This document shows positions 1 through 8,807 of a stretch of DNA of 63,492 nucleotides, piece after piece (positions within the stretch are counted from its first letter, which is position 1; the number at the start of each line of letters is the position of its first letter). The DNA lies in the NCBI GenBank assembly GCA_021299185.1, contig JAJTHZ010000014.1, forward strand, positions 1-63,492, in the 5' to 3' direction. A program made the position numbers and the translations under genes. Under the pieces are notes generated by a model. It did not search any database, was not told the DNA's origin, and saw only the letters and a list, made by a program, of their open reading frames with translations. The stretch comes from Lysobacteraceae bacterium. GTDB lineage: Bacteria > Pseudomonadota > Gammaproteobacteria > Xanthomonadales > Ahniellaceae.

Positions 1-2
1 CC

Positions 3-1528
3 GCCGCGCGCGGCGGCCACGCGGTCGCCGAGGCGCGCGCGGCAACGCCCGCCTCGCTGCAGCGCGAATTGCGCGGCGACGTGCAGGCGATCATCGACCT
101 CGCCACGCGGCCGGAGCCGGCGCTGCGCTACGCGAGCGCCCTGCAGATGGCCGACGACCTCGGCGCGCTGCTGGAAGGTCGGCCGGTGCACGCGCGCCGT
201 GGCGGCTGGCGCTATCGCGCGCTGCGCTTCGTCGGGCGGCACCGCTACGCGGTCGTGGCGTTCGCGCTGCTGGGCATCGCCACCGTCGCCTACGCGCTGC
301 TCTACGTGCAGCAGGCGCGCGCGATCGCGCGCCAGGCGCAGGAGAACGTCGCGGTGCGCGACACCCTGGTGTCGCTGCTGCGGCAGGCCGATCCGCTGTA
401 CTCCGCCAGCCGGACGTCGACGTCTCGCCCTGGCTGCGGCCGGCGCTCGCGCTGGCGCGACGCGAGCTGGCCAGCCAGCCCGCGCTGCTGTCCGAAGTGC
501 TCGCGCTGGGCGCGGGCGCGGATGTCCGGCGCGGCGACTACGCGGCCGCCGAAAGCCTGCTGCGCGAGGCCCTGCCGCTCGCGCCACGCGAACAGCGACT
601 TGCGCTGCTCGGGCGCCTCGGCGAGGTGCTGCACTATGGCGCGCGCTACGCCGAGGCCGACGTGGTGCTCGGCGAGGCGATGTCGGCCTGGCGCGCCGCG
701 CGCCGCGGGCTCGAGGTGCCGCGCGCCTACTTCGACCTGCTGCACAGCCGCGGCGACTTCGAGCGCGCCCGCGCCGTGCTCGACGAGATCCGCGTGCCGG
801 CCGATTCCTACGCGGCCGCCATCAAGCTCCGCGACGCCGGCATCCTCGCGCGCGATGCCGCCGAGCCCGCGGCCGCGCGCGCGGCGCTCGAGGCGTCGCT
901 GGACGTGCTCGACCGACTCGGGTCCGATGCGCTGTCGAAAGCCACGGTGCAGCTCGCGCTGGCGCGCTGGCATGCGCGCGATGGCGATCCGTCCACCGCG
1001 CGGCGCCTGATCGCACAGGCGCTGCCGGCGATCCTGCGCATCTACGCAGATGGCCAGGCCGTATCCGGCATGGCGCACCACGTGGTGGCGCTGGCCGACC
1101 TGCGCGACGGCGCGCATGCCGAGGCCGAGGGCGGGTTCACGCGCGTGCTCGAGCGGGACTATGCCGGCACGGCGCCCGGCAACGTGCTGCGCGCCTACGT
1201 GCACCTCGACCGCGCGCAGGCGCGCGCGCTGCTCGGCGCGTTCGACGCCGCGTCGGCCGACCTCGACGCCGCCGAGCGCATCCTGCGCGCCGTCTCCGAG
1301 GCACCACATCCACGACTCGCCGAAGCGCTGCTGCTGCGGGCTTGGTTGCGGCGCGCGCAAGGACAGGCCTACGAGGAACTGCTGGCGACCGCGATCGCCC
1401 AGCGCGCCGAACGCTTCGGCCCCGGACATCCGCTGGCCCGCGAGTCGCAGGCCTGGGTCGAGGCGTTCCGCGCCGATCCCGCCGGCACGCGGGGCGCCGG
1501 CCACTGGCGCCACGCACCGCTGCCTTGA
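3..1528 (+). pseudogene. Ser/Thr kinase-TPR receptor, 3' part, frameshifted
   Basis: The reading frame is open from the window edge. It encodes the end of a Hanks-type kinase domain (ADDLGALLEGRP, matching the ARDLRRWLDGRP region of the kinases at 17522, 28093 and 31691), then one membrane segment (about nt 250-310) and a helical linker. Near 404-415 the frame shifts by the equivalent of one lost base. After SLLRQADPLYSAS the protein continues in another frame as PDVDVSPWLRPALALAR and then an Ala/Leu-rich TPR-like region to the stop at 1526-1528. By analogy with intact paralogues, the kinase is cytoplasmic and the TPR region is beyond the membrane. The N-terminal kinase lobe lies outside the window. 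The shift may be a real mutation or a sequencing error. Confidence 0.8.
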
Positions 1529-1710
1529 CCGACCGCTGCCCCGCCGTGACCACCGGGGCGCAGCCCCTGCGTCCGTGCGCGCCACGGGGGTGACCGCAGC
1601 GACCGGCGCTCGCGGCGGGGTCGCGATGGCGCGGTCGCGCGCGAAGACACTGCTGCAGCGATCACGCCAGCGCCCGGAGGTTCACGGGGCTTGCCGACGC
1701 ATCGGCGTGG

Positions 1711-2532
1711 TCAGTCGCCGGAGGTCTCGCTGACGTTGTTGAAGTACCAGCGGCCGTCGATCCGCGTGCCGTCCACGGTGCCTTTCAGCGGCGATCCGTC
1801 GCGCGTGCCGGTGAACTCCAGCACCGCGCTGTCGCCATCGACCGAGCCGCCGACGACGGTCACCTCCCGCGGCGCCATCGCGGCGAGGAAGGCGATCATG
1901 CCGGCCGCATCGGGCTCGTCCATCATCGCCTGCTGCTGCGCGCGCCGATCGGGCGGCGTCATCGCCAGCAGTTGCGCCTTGTCGCCGGAGGCCATCGCCG
2001 CGAAGTGTTCGAGCAGCGCCTTGCCGATCCCGCCACCGCCCGCCGGCAGCGGCGTGCCGGCGCGCGCGAGCGTGGCCTGCACGGGCAGGTCGAAGCGCAG
2101 GTCGGCGCTGCGCTCGGCGCCGTCGAAGCGCAGGGCGCCCGCCACATGACCGGTTTCGCGGCGCGACAGGGTGAAGCCGTCGGCCATGTCGCTGCTGTAG
2201 CCGCCACCACCCCCCTGGCTGCTGCTGATCGAGTAGCCCGAGAACGCCCCCTCGGCATCGATCGACACCGTGAACGCGGCGACGCCGTCGCCGACGTGGC
2301 GCAGCACGTCGAAGTCGTCGAGCTTGCCGTCCTTGGCCAGCGCCTTGCGATCGAAAGCGCGGTTGCTGACCACGACCGCGGTGTCGTCGCCGTCCGGATA
2401 GGCGATCGCGTCGGCGATGGTGAACGTCTCGCCGTCGATGGTGAAGGTGCCGGTGGCGGGCGGGGCGGCGGTGGCCGTCGCGGTCGCGAGCGCGACCGAC
2501 AGGGCGAGGGCAGTGCGGGCATGTCGTTGCAT
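1711..2532 (-). CDS. Exported protein of unknown function
   Basis: This 273-residue protein begins MQRHARTALALSVALATATA, a clear Sec signal peptide ending near an Ala-Ala-Pro sequence. An upstream in-frame start at 2733 was rejected because it would bury the signal peptide behind 67 residues. The mature protein has a beta-rich first half, a Gly-rich patch (QGGGGGYSSDM) and a C-terminal part (from about residue 165, KALLEHFAAMASGDKAQLL to the end) that resembles small NTF2-like/DUF4878-type domains. That resemblance is only a reading of the pattern. It is convergent with the kinase remnant on its left and divergent from the oxidoreductase on its right, so it is probably transcribed alone. No catalytic motif is recognised. 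Confidence 0.75.
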   Translation of the reverse strand: MQRHARTALALSVALATATATAAPPATGTFTIDGETFTIADAIAYPDGDDTAVVVSNRAFDRKALAKDGKLDDFDVLRHVGDGVAAFTVSIDAEGAFSGYSISSSQGGGGGYSSDMADGFTLSRRETGHVAGALRFDGAERSADLRFDLPVQATLARAGTPLPAGGGGIGKALLEHFAAMASGDKAQLLAMTPPDRRAQQQAMMDEPDAAGMIAFLAAMAPREVTVVGGSVDGDSAVLEFTGTRDGSPLKGTVDGTRIDGRWYFNNVSETSGD

Positions 2533-2686
2533 GGCGGTTGCTCCACGGTGGGCGGGCCGCGCGCACGGCGACCCCTCGGGAGGAAGAACGCCGCAGCGCC
2601 GTGGAATCGAACGCGCCCGTCCGGCCACGGATGACGCACCCCGCCAGCGCTCGCTATCCTGCGCGACTCCGGCAGCGCACGACCCC

Positions 2687-4297
2687 ATGGCCCCCTCGCA
2701 CAGCGATGTCCTGATCCTCGGTGGCGGCCACAACGGCCTGGTCTGCGCGGCCTACCTCGCGGGCGCCGGCCTGAAGGTGCGGGTCCTGGAGCGGCGCGCG
2801 GTGGTCGGCGGCGCGGCGGTGACCGAGGAATTCCACCCCGGCTTCCGCAACTCGACCGCGTCCTACACGGTCAGCCTGCTCAACCCGAAGGTGATCGCCG
2901 ACCTGCGCCTCGCGCAGCACGGCCTGCGCGTGGTGGAGCGCCCGTACAGCAACTTCCTGCCGCTGCCCGACGGCCGCGCGTTCCGCCTCGGCGGACCGCA
3001 TGGTGCGGAGGAAGTCGCGCGCTTCTCGCGCCGCGATGCCGAGCGCCTGCCGCAGTACTACGCGATGCTCGATCGCGTGGTCGCCGTGCTGCGCGCGCTG
3101 CTGTCGCTCACCCCGCCCAATGTCAGCGACGGTTTCGTGCTGGCCGACTGGCTCGCGACCGCGAAGGTGGCGAAACACCTGCGCGGGCTCGACCTGCGCG
3201 GCAAGGCGGAGCTGCTCGACCTGTTCACCAAGAGCGCCGGCGAGCTGCTCGACGACTGGTTCGAGTCCGATCCGCTCAAGGCTGCGCTGGGCTGGGACTC
3301 GGTGGTCGGCAACTACGCCTCGCCCTACACGCCGGGTTCGGCCTACGTGCTGCTGCACCACGTGTTCGGCGAGGTCAACGGCAAGTCCGGCGCCTGGGGG
3401 CATGCGATCGGCGGCATGGGCGCGATCACCCAGGCGATCGCGAAGGAGTGCGCCGCGCGCGGGGTGGAGGTGCTCACCGACGCCGCGGTCGCGCAGGTCA
3501 CCGTCGCCGACGGCCGCGCTAGTGGTGCCGTGCTGGCCGACGGCCGTGCGTTCACCGCGCGCGTGGTCGCGGCCAACCTGCACCCCAAGACGCTGTTCAC
3601 CCGGCTGGTGCCCGCCACGGCGCTGGACGACGATTTCCGCGCCCGCATCGGTCGCCATCGCAACGGCAGCGCCACCTTCCGCATGAACGTGGCGCTGTCG
3701 GAACTGCCGGACTTCCGTGCCGCGCCCGGCGCCACGCAGCAGCCCCACCACCAGAGCGGCATCCTGGTCGGCCACTCGCTGCGCTACTTCGAGCGCGCCT
3801 ATTTCGACGCGCGCTCTAAGGAGCACAACGCCGGCTGGGCGCGCGAGCCGATCGTGGAGCTGGTCATCTCCAGTACGCTCGACGACACGCTGGCGTCGGC
3901 GGGGCAGCACGTGGCGAGCCTGTTCTGCCAGCACGTCGACCCGCAGGTCGACGCCGGCTGGGACGCGCACCGCGACACGGTGGCGAACCTGATGATCGAC
4001 ACCGTCGACCGCGTGGCGCCGAACTTCCGCCGCAGCGTGCTTGGGTTTCGCGCGCTGTCGCCGCTCGACCTGGAGCGCGAGTTCGGCCTGGTCGGCGGCG
4101 ACATCTTCCATGGCTCGCTCGGGCTGGACCAGATGTTCAGCGCGCGCCCGCTGCTGGGGGCGGCGAACTACCGCACGCCGGTGCGCGGGCTGTACCTGTG
4201 CGGCGCCGGTGCGCATCCCGGTGGTGGCGTGACCGGCGTGCCCGGGATGAACGCCGCGCGCGAGATCGCGCGCGACCTGGGACGGCGCGCCGGGTGA
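2687..4297 (+). CDS. PYROXD2-like FAD-dependent oxidoreductase
   Basis: A 536-residue protein of the phytoene desaturase-related (PYROXD2/CrtI-like) amine-oxidase-fold family. The dinucleotide-binding motif is at residues 8-33 (ILGGGHNGLVCAAYLAGAG, ending in LERR), and the C-terminal FAD-contact region is LYLCGAGAHPGGGVTGVPG near residues 503-521. The length fits PYROXD2-like proteins. The substrate cannot be told from sequence; bacterial members are usually annotated as NAD(P)/FAD oxidoreductases, and no carotenoid genes are nearby. The ATG at 2687 was chosen because FAD binding begins immediately after it, although the frame is open much further upstream. It is divergent from the exported protein ending at 2532. 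Confidence 0.9.
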   Translation: MAPSHSDVLILGGGHNGLVCAAYLAGAGLKVRVLERRAVVGGAAVTEEFHPGFRNSTASYTVSLLNPKVIADLRLAQHGLRVVERPYSNFLPLPDGRAFRLGGPHGAEEVARFSRRDAERLPQYYAMLDRVVAVLRALLSLTPPNVSDGFVLADWLATAKVAKHLRGLDLRGKAELLDLFTKSAGELLDDWFESDPLKAALGWDSVVGNYASPYTPGSAYVLLHHVFGEVNGKSGAWGHAIGGMGAITQAIAKECAARGVEVLTDAAVAQVTVADGRASGAVLADGRAFTARVVAANLHPKTLFTRLVPATALDDDFRARIGRHRNGSATFRMNVALSELPDFRAAPGATQQPHHQSGILVGHSLRYFERAYFDARSKEHNAGWAREPIVELVISSTLDDTLASAGQHVASLFCQHVDPQVDAGWDAHRDTVANLMIDTVDRVAPNFRRSVLGFRALSPLDLEREFGLVGGDIFHGSLGLDQMFSARPLLGAANYRTPVRGLYLCGAGAHPGGGVTGVPGMNAAREIARDLGRRAG

Positions 4298-4404
4298 CGC
4301 GTCCGCGCGGCGCCGGGTGGCGGCGGTCGTAGAATGCCCGCCACGTCAGCCGCCATGGCGGTGGATGTCCTGCCGCGGTCGAGCGGCTATGCCGGAAATC
4401 GTCC

Positions 4405-5025
4405 ATGATCGACGATGTCGACGTCTATTTCGCCCGTGGCTGCGGCCGCTGCGAGCGCTTCGCCACCGCGGATTGCGCGACACGGCGCTGGTCCGACGGG
4501 TTGCACGCGCTGCGCCAAATCTGCCGCGACGCGGGTCTCACGGAGACGGCGAAGTGGGGGCATCCCTGCTACATGCATGCCGGTCGCAGCATCGCGATCC
4601 TCGGTGCGCTGCGCGACAGCTTCCGGCTCGGCTTCTTCGACGCCGCCCTGCTGAAGGACCCCGCCGGCGTGCTGGAGCGCCAGGGCCCGAACAGCCGCCA
4701 CGCCGACACGCTGCGCTTCACCGCTGCGTCCCAGGTCGCCGAGCGCGCCGCCGTCGTGCGCGCCTACCTGCACGAGGCGATGGGTTACGCCGAGGCCGGC
4801 ATCCGGCCATCGCGGGAGCCGCAGCCGGTCGAACTGCCCGATGCGCTGGTCGAAGCGATGGGCGCCGACCCGGCGCTTGCCGAGGCGTTCCTTCGCCTCA
4901 CCCCCGGTCGGCAGCGCAGCTACGTGATCCAGCTTGCTTCCGCAAAGACCGAGGCGACGCGCGTGGCGCGCGTCCTGCGCTTCCGCGCCCGCATCCTGGC
5001 CGGCAAGGGCGCGCTCGAACGCTGA
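4405..5025 (+). CDS. YdeI/OmpD-associated family protein
   Basis: A 206-residue protein with the two-part layout of the YdeI family. An N-terminal DUF1801-like domain spans about residues 30-130 (ETAKWGHPCYMHAGRSIAIL, then RLGFFDAALLKDP). A C-terminal helical YdeI motif follows (LTPGRQRSYVIQLASAKTEA and TRVARVLRFRARILAGKG). Members are small soluble proteins; roles in envelope or antimicrobial-peptide stress have been proposed for relatives, but the biochemical activity is not established. A Cys pair (CGRC) near residues 13-16 is unusual at the N-terminus. It lies 107 bp after the oxidoreductase, same strand, with no clear promoter. Confidence 0.85.
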   Translation: MIDDVDVYFARGCGRCERFATADCATRRWSDGLHALRQICRDAGLTETAKWGHPCYMHAGRSIAILGALRDSFRLGFFDAALLKDPAGVLERQGPNSRHADTLRFTAASQVAERAAVVRAYLHEAMGYAEAGIRPSREPQPVELPDALVEAMGADPALAEAFLRLTPGRQRSYVIQLASAKTEATRVARVLRFRARILAGKGALER

Positions 5026-5258
5026 TCCGCGGCACTCGGACCTTGCGTACGCCGGGCAGGATGCCGCCGGCGGCGAGGACGACCGACCCCGGATCGCTAC
5101 GCCAGCCGTGCTGGCGCTGGTGTGGGAATCCGCAGGCCCGTGCAGCCTTTTGCGGTGAGGTGGCCGCGCAATCGTGCGCTGCATTGCGGCAAGCCTTGGC
5201 CCGCGGGCGCGGGACGCTCTAACCTTCCACGGGGATTCCCCCATCGGGAGGTCATGGC

Positions 5259-6809
5259 ATGCTGAACCTGGCGCACAACCTCGCGCGCAACGCGCAGCTC
5301 ATCCCCGACCGCACCGCGATCCGCTTCGGCGACCGGGCCTGGACCTGGGCGCAGTTCGAAGCCCTGTCCAGCCGCATCGCGCATGGGCTGGCCGCGCGCG
5401 GCGTCGGCCGCGGCGACCATGTGGCGCTGGCCTGCCCGAACCTGCCGTGGTTCCCGTTCGCCTACTACGCGATCCTCAAGCTCGGCGCGGTGGTGGTGCC
5501 GATCAACGTGCTGCTCAAGGGCCCGGAGATCGCCTACCACCTGCAGGATTCGCAGGCCAAGGCCTTCCTGTGCTTCGAGGGCACGGCGGACCTGCCGCTG
5601 GGTGAGGCCGGCTGGGCGGGCTTCCAGGAGGCGGGCACCTGCGCGCACTTCGTCGCCATCACCGTCGATCCCGCCGCGAAGAGCCCCTTCGAGGGCGCGA
5701 CGACGCTGGGCGCGCTGATGCACGGCATGCCCGAGGCCTTCGATCCGGTGCGCACGGCCGGCGACGACACCGCGGTGATCCTCTACACCTCGGGCACCAC
5801 CGGCCGGCCGAAGGGCGCGGAACTCACCCACGCCAACGTGATGCACAACGCGCAGGGCGTGCAGGCGCTGACCAAGCAGGACGCGCGCGACGTCACCCTG
5901 ATCTGCCTGCCGCTGTTCCACTCCTTCGGCCAGGTGGTGCAGATGAACACCGCCGTGCTGTGCGGCGCCGCGATGGTGCTGATGGCGCGCTTCGACCCGG
6001 ACGCCGCGCTGGGCCTGATGGAGAAGCACGCGGTCACGATGTTCTCCGGCGTGCCGACGATGTACATCGGCCTGCTCAACGTGCCGGACGCGGAGTCGCG
6101 CCATGACCTGAAGAAGATCGCGGCCACGCTGCGCATCGGCATCTCCGGCGGCGCGGCGATCCCGGTCGAGGTCATCAGGCAGTTCGAGGCGCGCTTCGAG
6201 GTGCCGATCCTCGAAGGCTATGGGCTGTCCGAGACCAGCCCGGTCGCCACCTTCAACCACCTCGAGTTCCCACGCATCCCCGGCAGCGTGGGCCAGCCGC
6301 TGCACGGCGTGGAGGTGCGCATCGTCGATCCCGAGGGCCGCACGCTGCCGTCCGACGAGGTCGGTGAAGTCGCGATCCGCGGCCACAACATCATGAAGGG
6401 CTACTGGCGCAAACCGGATGCCACCGCGCAGGCGATGCGCGACGGCTGGTTCCACTCCGGCGACCTCGGCAAGCGCGATGCCGCGGGCAACCTCTACATC
6501 GTCGATCGCCTCAAGGACATGGTGATCCGCGGCGGCTTCAACGTGTACCCGCGCGAACTGGAGGAGGTCATCATGACCCACCCGGCCATCGCGCAGGTCG
6601 CGGTGCTCGGTGTGCCCGACGCCACGCTGGGCGAGGAAGTGAAGGCCGTGGTGGTGCCCAAGGCCGGCGCGTCGATCACGCCGGAGGCGCTCATCGCCTG
6701 GTGCAAGGAACGCATGGCGGCCTACAAGTACCCGCGCATCGTCGAGGTGGTGGCGGCGATGCCGATGACGGCGACCGGGAAGATCCTCAAGCGCGCGATG
6801 CGCGGCTGA
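5259..6809 (+). CDS. Long-chain fatty-acid-CoA ligase (AMP-forming)
   Basis: A 516-residue ANL-superfamily adenylate-forming enzyme that activates a carboxylic acid with ATP and CoA. Visible motifs: the phosphate-binding A3 loop ILYTSGTTGRPKGAELTH near residue 174, GYGLSETSP near 320, the A7/A8 region GWFHSGDLG and DRLKDMVIRGGFNVYPRE near 400-435, and the catalytic-lysine region TGKILKRAMRG at the very end. Length and motifs fit medium- or long-chain acyl-CoA synthetases; exact chain length is not decided by sequence. An SD-like GGGAGG lies upstream of the ATG. The last 70 or so codons are repeated, diverged, at 8356-8582 on the far side of the retron. Confidence 0.93.
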   Translation: MLNLAHNLARNAQLIPDRTAIRFGDRAWTWAQFEALSSRIAHGLAARGVGRGDHVALACPNLPWFPFAYYAILKLGAVVVPINVLLKGPEIAYHLQDSQAKAFLCFEGTADLPLGEAGWAGFQEAGTCAHFVAITVDPAAKSPFEGATTLGALMHGMPEAFDPVRTAGDDTAVILYTSGTTGRPKGAELTHANVMHNAQGVQALTKQDARDVTLICLPLFHSFGQVVQMNTAVLCGAAMVLMARFDPDAALGLMEKHAVTMFSGVPTMYIGLLNVPDAESRHDLKKIAATLRIGISGGAAIPVEVIRQFEARFEVPILEGYGLSETSPVATFNHLEFPRIPGSVGQPLHGVEVRIVDPEGRTLPSDEVGEVAIRGHNIMKGYWRKPDATAQAMRDGWFHSGDLGKRDAAGNLYIVDRLKDMVIRGGFNVYPRELEEVIMTHPAIAQVAVLGVPDATLGEEVKAVVVPKAGASITPEALIAWCKERMAAYKYPRIVEVVAAMPMTATGKILKRAMRG

Positions 6810-7119
6810 GGGGCGACAAGAAGTTCGTCCTCTCCCGCGAGCCGCCGATCGCTCGGGATCGGTGAAGCCCGCTGGACGCGCGGCACTCCCGGCCGCTGGC
6901 AGCGCACGTCGTCGCCACGCGCAGGCGCAGGGCGAGCCGCCGAGGGCGGATGCTTCGTGAGCCCATGCGGCGTGGTCGCATGGAAACGGACCCTGAAACC
7001 TGAGGCAGCATCGTTCTGCATGCCTCGCATCGTCCTCGCAGTGCTCGGTACGATGGCCAGCGGCGCGCTCGGTTCGAGTCGCCGATCGGCCGTCCGCTTT
7101 GCGGGACAACGCCGGTCGA
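6810..7119. other. Non-coding gap between convergent ligase and retron RT
   Basis: 310 bp between the stop of the acyl-CoA ligase and the stop of the reverse transcriptase on the other strand. No convincing reading frame, RNA gene or terminator with a T-tract was seen. This is where a retron effector encoded downstream of the RT would start, and none is present. Confidence 0.6.
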
Positions 7120-8124
7120 TCAGGTCGAAGGCGTGCCCCGGCTTTCAAGCAGTCGGCGGAGTTTCGCCGCCCGCCTCGGATTGAGCGATTCCAGCCACGA
7201 CAGGCGGCCACGAACCCGGGCGATCTCCAGCGGGTCGACGTCGGTCGAACTCGCGAGCCGATGCACGGCTGCGCGCAGTCGGTCGTAGGCGTCTCGCGCG
7301 AGGTTCAGGCGCTCATTGATCACGATGCCGCATACGGTCATGCGCGAGCCATGGCGCTTGATCCGGATCTTGCGCGGATTGACCCGGAAGCCTTCGCTGC
7401 GCGCGATCCGCTGCAAGGCCTCCAGCGCGCGCTGCGGCGGCGTCTCGACGCCGGGTTGCGGTGAAAGCGCGATGTCGTCGGCGTAGCGCGAGTAGTTCAA
7501 GCCGGCATGACGGGCGTAGCCCGCGAGGCGGCGATCGAGTCTGGACGCGACCAGGTTGGCCAGCGCGGGCGAGGTCGGCGCGCCCTGAGGCAGGTGCGGC
7601 ACACGCAGGTGCGCACGATCCGGCACGGCGGCCAGGTCGACGATCGCGCTCGGTGTGCACGCGGTGCACAGGCGCGCGAGCGCGTCGGCGACATGCTTGC
7701 TCGCCCCGCTGCGGCGAAACTGCGCGGCGATGCGCGCGCGCGGAATGCTGCCGAACCAGTCGCGCAGGTCGCTGGTGACGACCCAGCGTGCGCCGACGTG
7801 CGTTCGCGCATGGTCCAGGCAGGAACGTCCGCGCACGAAGCCCGTCGCTGCCGGATGGATCGCGGCATGCGACAGCAGTTCGTCGAGGATTCGCCGCTGC
7901 ATCCGCTTGAGCCGCGCCTTCGGGATTTCCAACAGGCGCAGCCCACCGGAGCGCTTGGCGATCCAACGATGGCGGTAGTGCCGCAGTGCGGTTGCACACG
8001 CCCGCCGACCGTTGCCGTAGACGTCGCAGAACCACAGCAATTCGCCCGTGCTGAGACGCAGCCATCGGCGAAGCTGATCCAGGGAGTCGAGTGCCGGCGC
8101 GCGGGCGCTCCGGGTGGGCGGCAT
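7120..8124 (-). CDS. Retron-type reverse transcriptase
   Basis: A 334-residue RNA-directed DNA polymerase. Motifs in order: LLEIPKARLKRMQRRILDEL near residue 67, HPAATGFVRGRS and DHARTHVG (retron region X), VTSDLRDWFGSI with the first catalytic Asp, LPQGAPTSPALANL, YSRYADDIALS with the catalytic Asp pair, and VCGIVINERLNL, a variant of the retron VTG motif. It ends GRLSWLESLNP, as compact retron RTs often do. The QGAPTSPALAN motif argues against a DGR reverse transcriptase, and no maturase domain is seen. The ATG at 8124 was preferred over GTG at 8166 because GGAG sits seven bases before it. The gene follows a predicted msr-msd RNA. No effector gene or fused effector domain is visible. Confidence 0.92.
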   Translation of the reverse strand: MPPTRSARAPALDSLDQLRRWLRLSTGELLWFCDVYGNGRRACATALRHYRHRWIAKRSGGLRLLEIPKARLKRMQRRILDELLSHAAIHPAATGFVRGRSCLDHARTHVGARWVVTSDLRDWFGSIPRARIAAQFRRSGASKHVADALARLCTACTPSAIVDLAAVPDRAHLRVPHLPQGAPTSPALANLVASRLDRRLAGYARHAGLNYSRYADDIALSPQPGVETPPQRALEALQRIARSEGFRVNPRKIRIKRHGSRMTVCGIVINERLNLARDAYDRLRAAVHRLASSTDVDPLEIARVRGRLSWLESLNPRRAAKLRRLLESRGTPST

Positions 8125-8158
8125 GCAAGCGCTCCGTTGCCTGATGATCCGACGGGGT

Positions 8159-8174
8159 GGCAGCACGGCCCCGA
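8159..8174 (-). repeat. Retron a2 arm of inverted repeat
   Basis: 16-nt arm pairing with 8312-8326. It marks the predicted 3' end of msd, shortly before the Shine-Dalgarno sequence of the RT. Confidence 0.7.
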
Positions 8175-8311
8175 CGTCTTCGTCTGCGGCGACCGCTCTG
8201 CGACGTGTCGCAGGTACGTCGCTGCCATGTAGAGCCCGATGTGCGGTGTCTCACCGCGGGGAAACCCCGCGGCGGCCGGATTCGACGTTACGCATCGATC
8301 ACGGCATGAAC

Positions 8312-8326
8312 TCGGGGCCGGCTGCC
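8312..8326 (-). repeat. Retron a1 arm of inverted repeat
   Basis: 15-nt arm that pairs with 8159-8174, leaving one unpaired base in the partner. It marks the predicted 5' end of the retron RNA. Confidence 0.7.
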
Positions 8327-8355
8327 GATTCGAGTATGGGGTGACCGCAACGCCG

Positions 8356-8582
8356 AGGCAAATGCCCAGGCCGCCGTGCTCGGCGTGCCCGACGCGACGC
8401 TCGGCGAGGAGGTCAAGGCCGTGGTCGTGCCGACATCGGGCGCGAGCATCGCGCCCGAGGACCTGATCGCCTGGTGCAAGGAACGCATGGCGGCCTACAA
8501 GTACCCACGTATCGTCGAGGTGGTGGCCGCGATGCCGATGACCGCGACCGGGAAGATCCTGATGCAGGCGATGCGGGGTTGA
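8356..8582 (+). pseudogene. Truncated second copy of acyl-CoA ligase 3' end
   Basis: About 72 codons closely matching the last codons of the ligase at 5259-6809. VLGVPDATLGEEVKAVVVP, AWCKERMAAYKYPRIVEVV and AAMPMTATGKIL are shared, but KRAMRG has become MQAMRG. Nucleotide differences are scattered, many at third positions, so the copy is not recent. Similarity stops near 8356, where the retron side begins; the first 1.3 kb of this copy are absent. It has no start of its own in a sensible context and is read as a remnant of a tandem ligase gene whose 5' part was lost or replaced by the retron segment. Confidence 0.85.
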
Positions 8583-8807
8583 GCCCGGCCGGGGCCCTCC
8601 TGGCGCGTGGACCCGGGTTCGGCCCCGCCCCGAATGCGGTTAGTCGTCCATGAGGCCGCGCCAGCCGCCGCGGCTCTCGTGCGGATCATCGTCGGCAAGC
8701 ACCCGGATCACGTCGATGCCGTCTCGCGGGGCGGCGACTGACCTGCGTGAGCCCCGCTGCGCGGAAATCGCGTTTCTCCCCCTGAACCACCTGAGCGGGA
8801 GCGGATC

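Larger units (their letters stand above)
8159..8326 (-). ncRNA. Predicted retron msr-msd non-coding RNA
   Basis: Read on the minus strand, a 168-nt segment just upstream of the RT is bounded by inverted repeats: GGCAGCCGGCCCCGA (8326 to 8312) and TCGGGGCCGTGCTGCC (8174 to 8159). They pair over 15 bp with one bulged base, the geometry of retron a1/a2. The base right after the first arm is a G (8311), a candidate branching guanosine. Inside lie a perfect 8-bp stem with a TTT loop (8254-8272), an overlapping 6-bp stem (8243-8257) and a longer two-part hairpin (8186-8225) that could be the msd stem. The second arm ends 34 nt before the RT start codon. Assignment rests on structure and position, not on sequence identity to a known retron RNA. 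Confidence 0.75.

Noticed and set aside
5097-7211. Long antisense frame opposite the acyl-CoA ligase
   Set aside because: Low-complexity His/Arg/Asp-rich sequence; the ligase motifs occupy the sense strand.
7120-8124. Diversity-generating retroelement
   Set aside because: The RT has the QGAPTSPALAN retron motif rather than the DGR form, and no template/variable repeat pair or accessory gene was seen nearby.
7120-8124. Group II intron maturase
   Set aside because: No maturase or endonuclease domain, and no intron-like domain V sequence adjoining.
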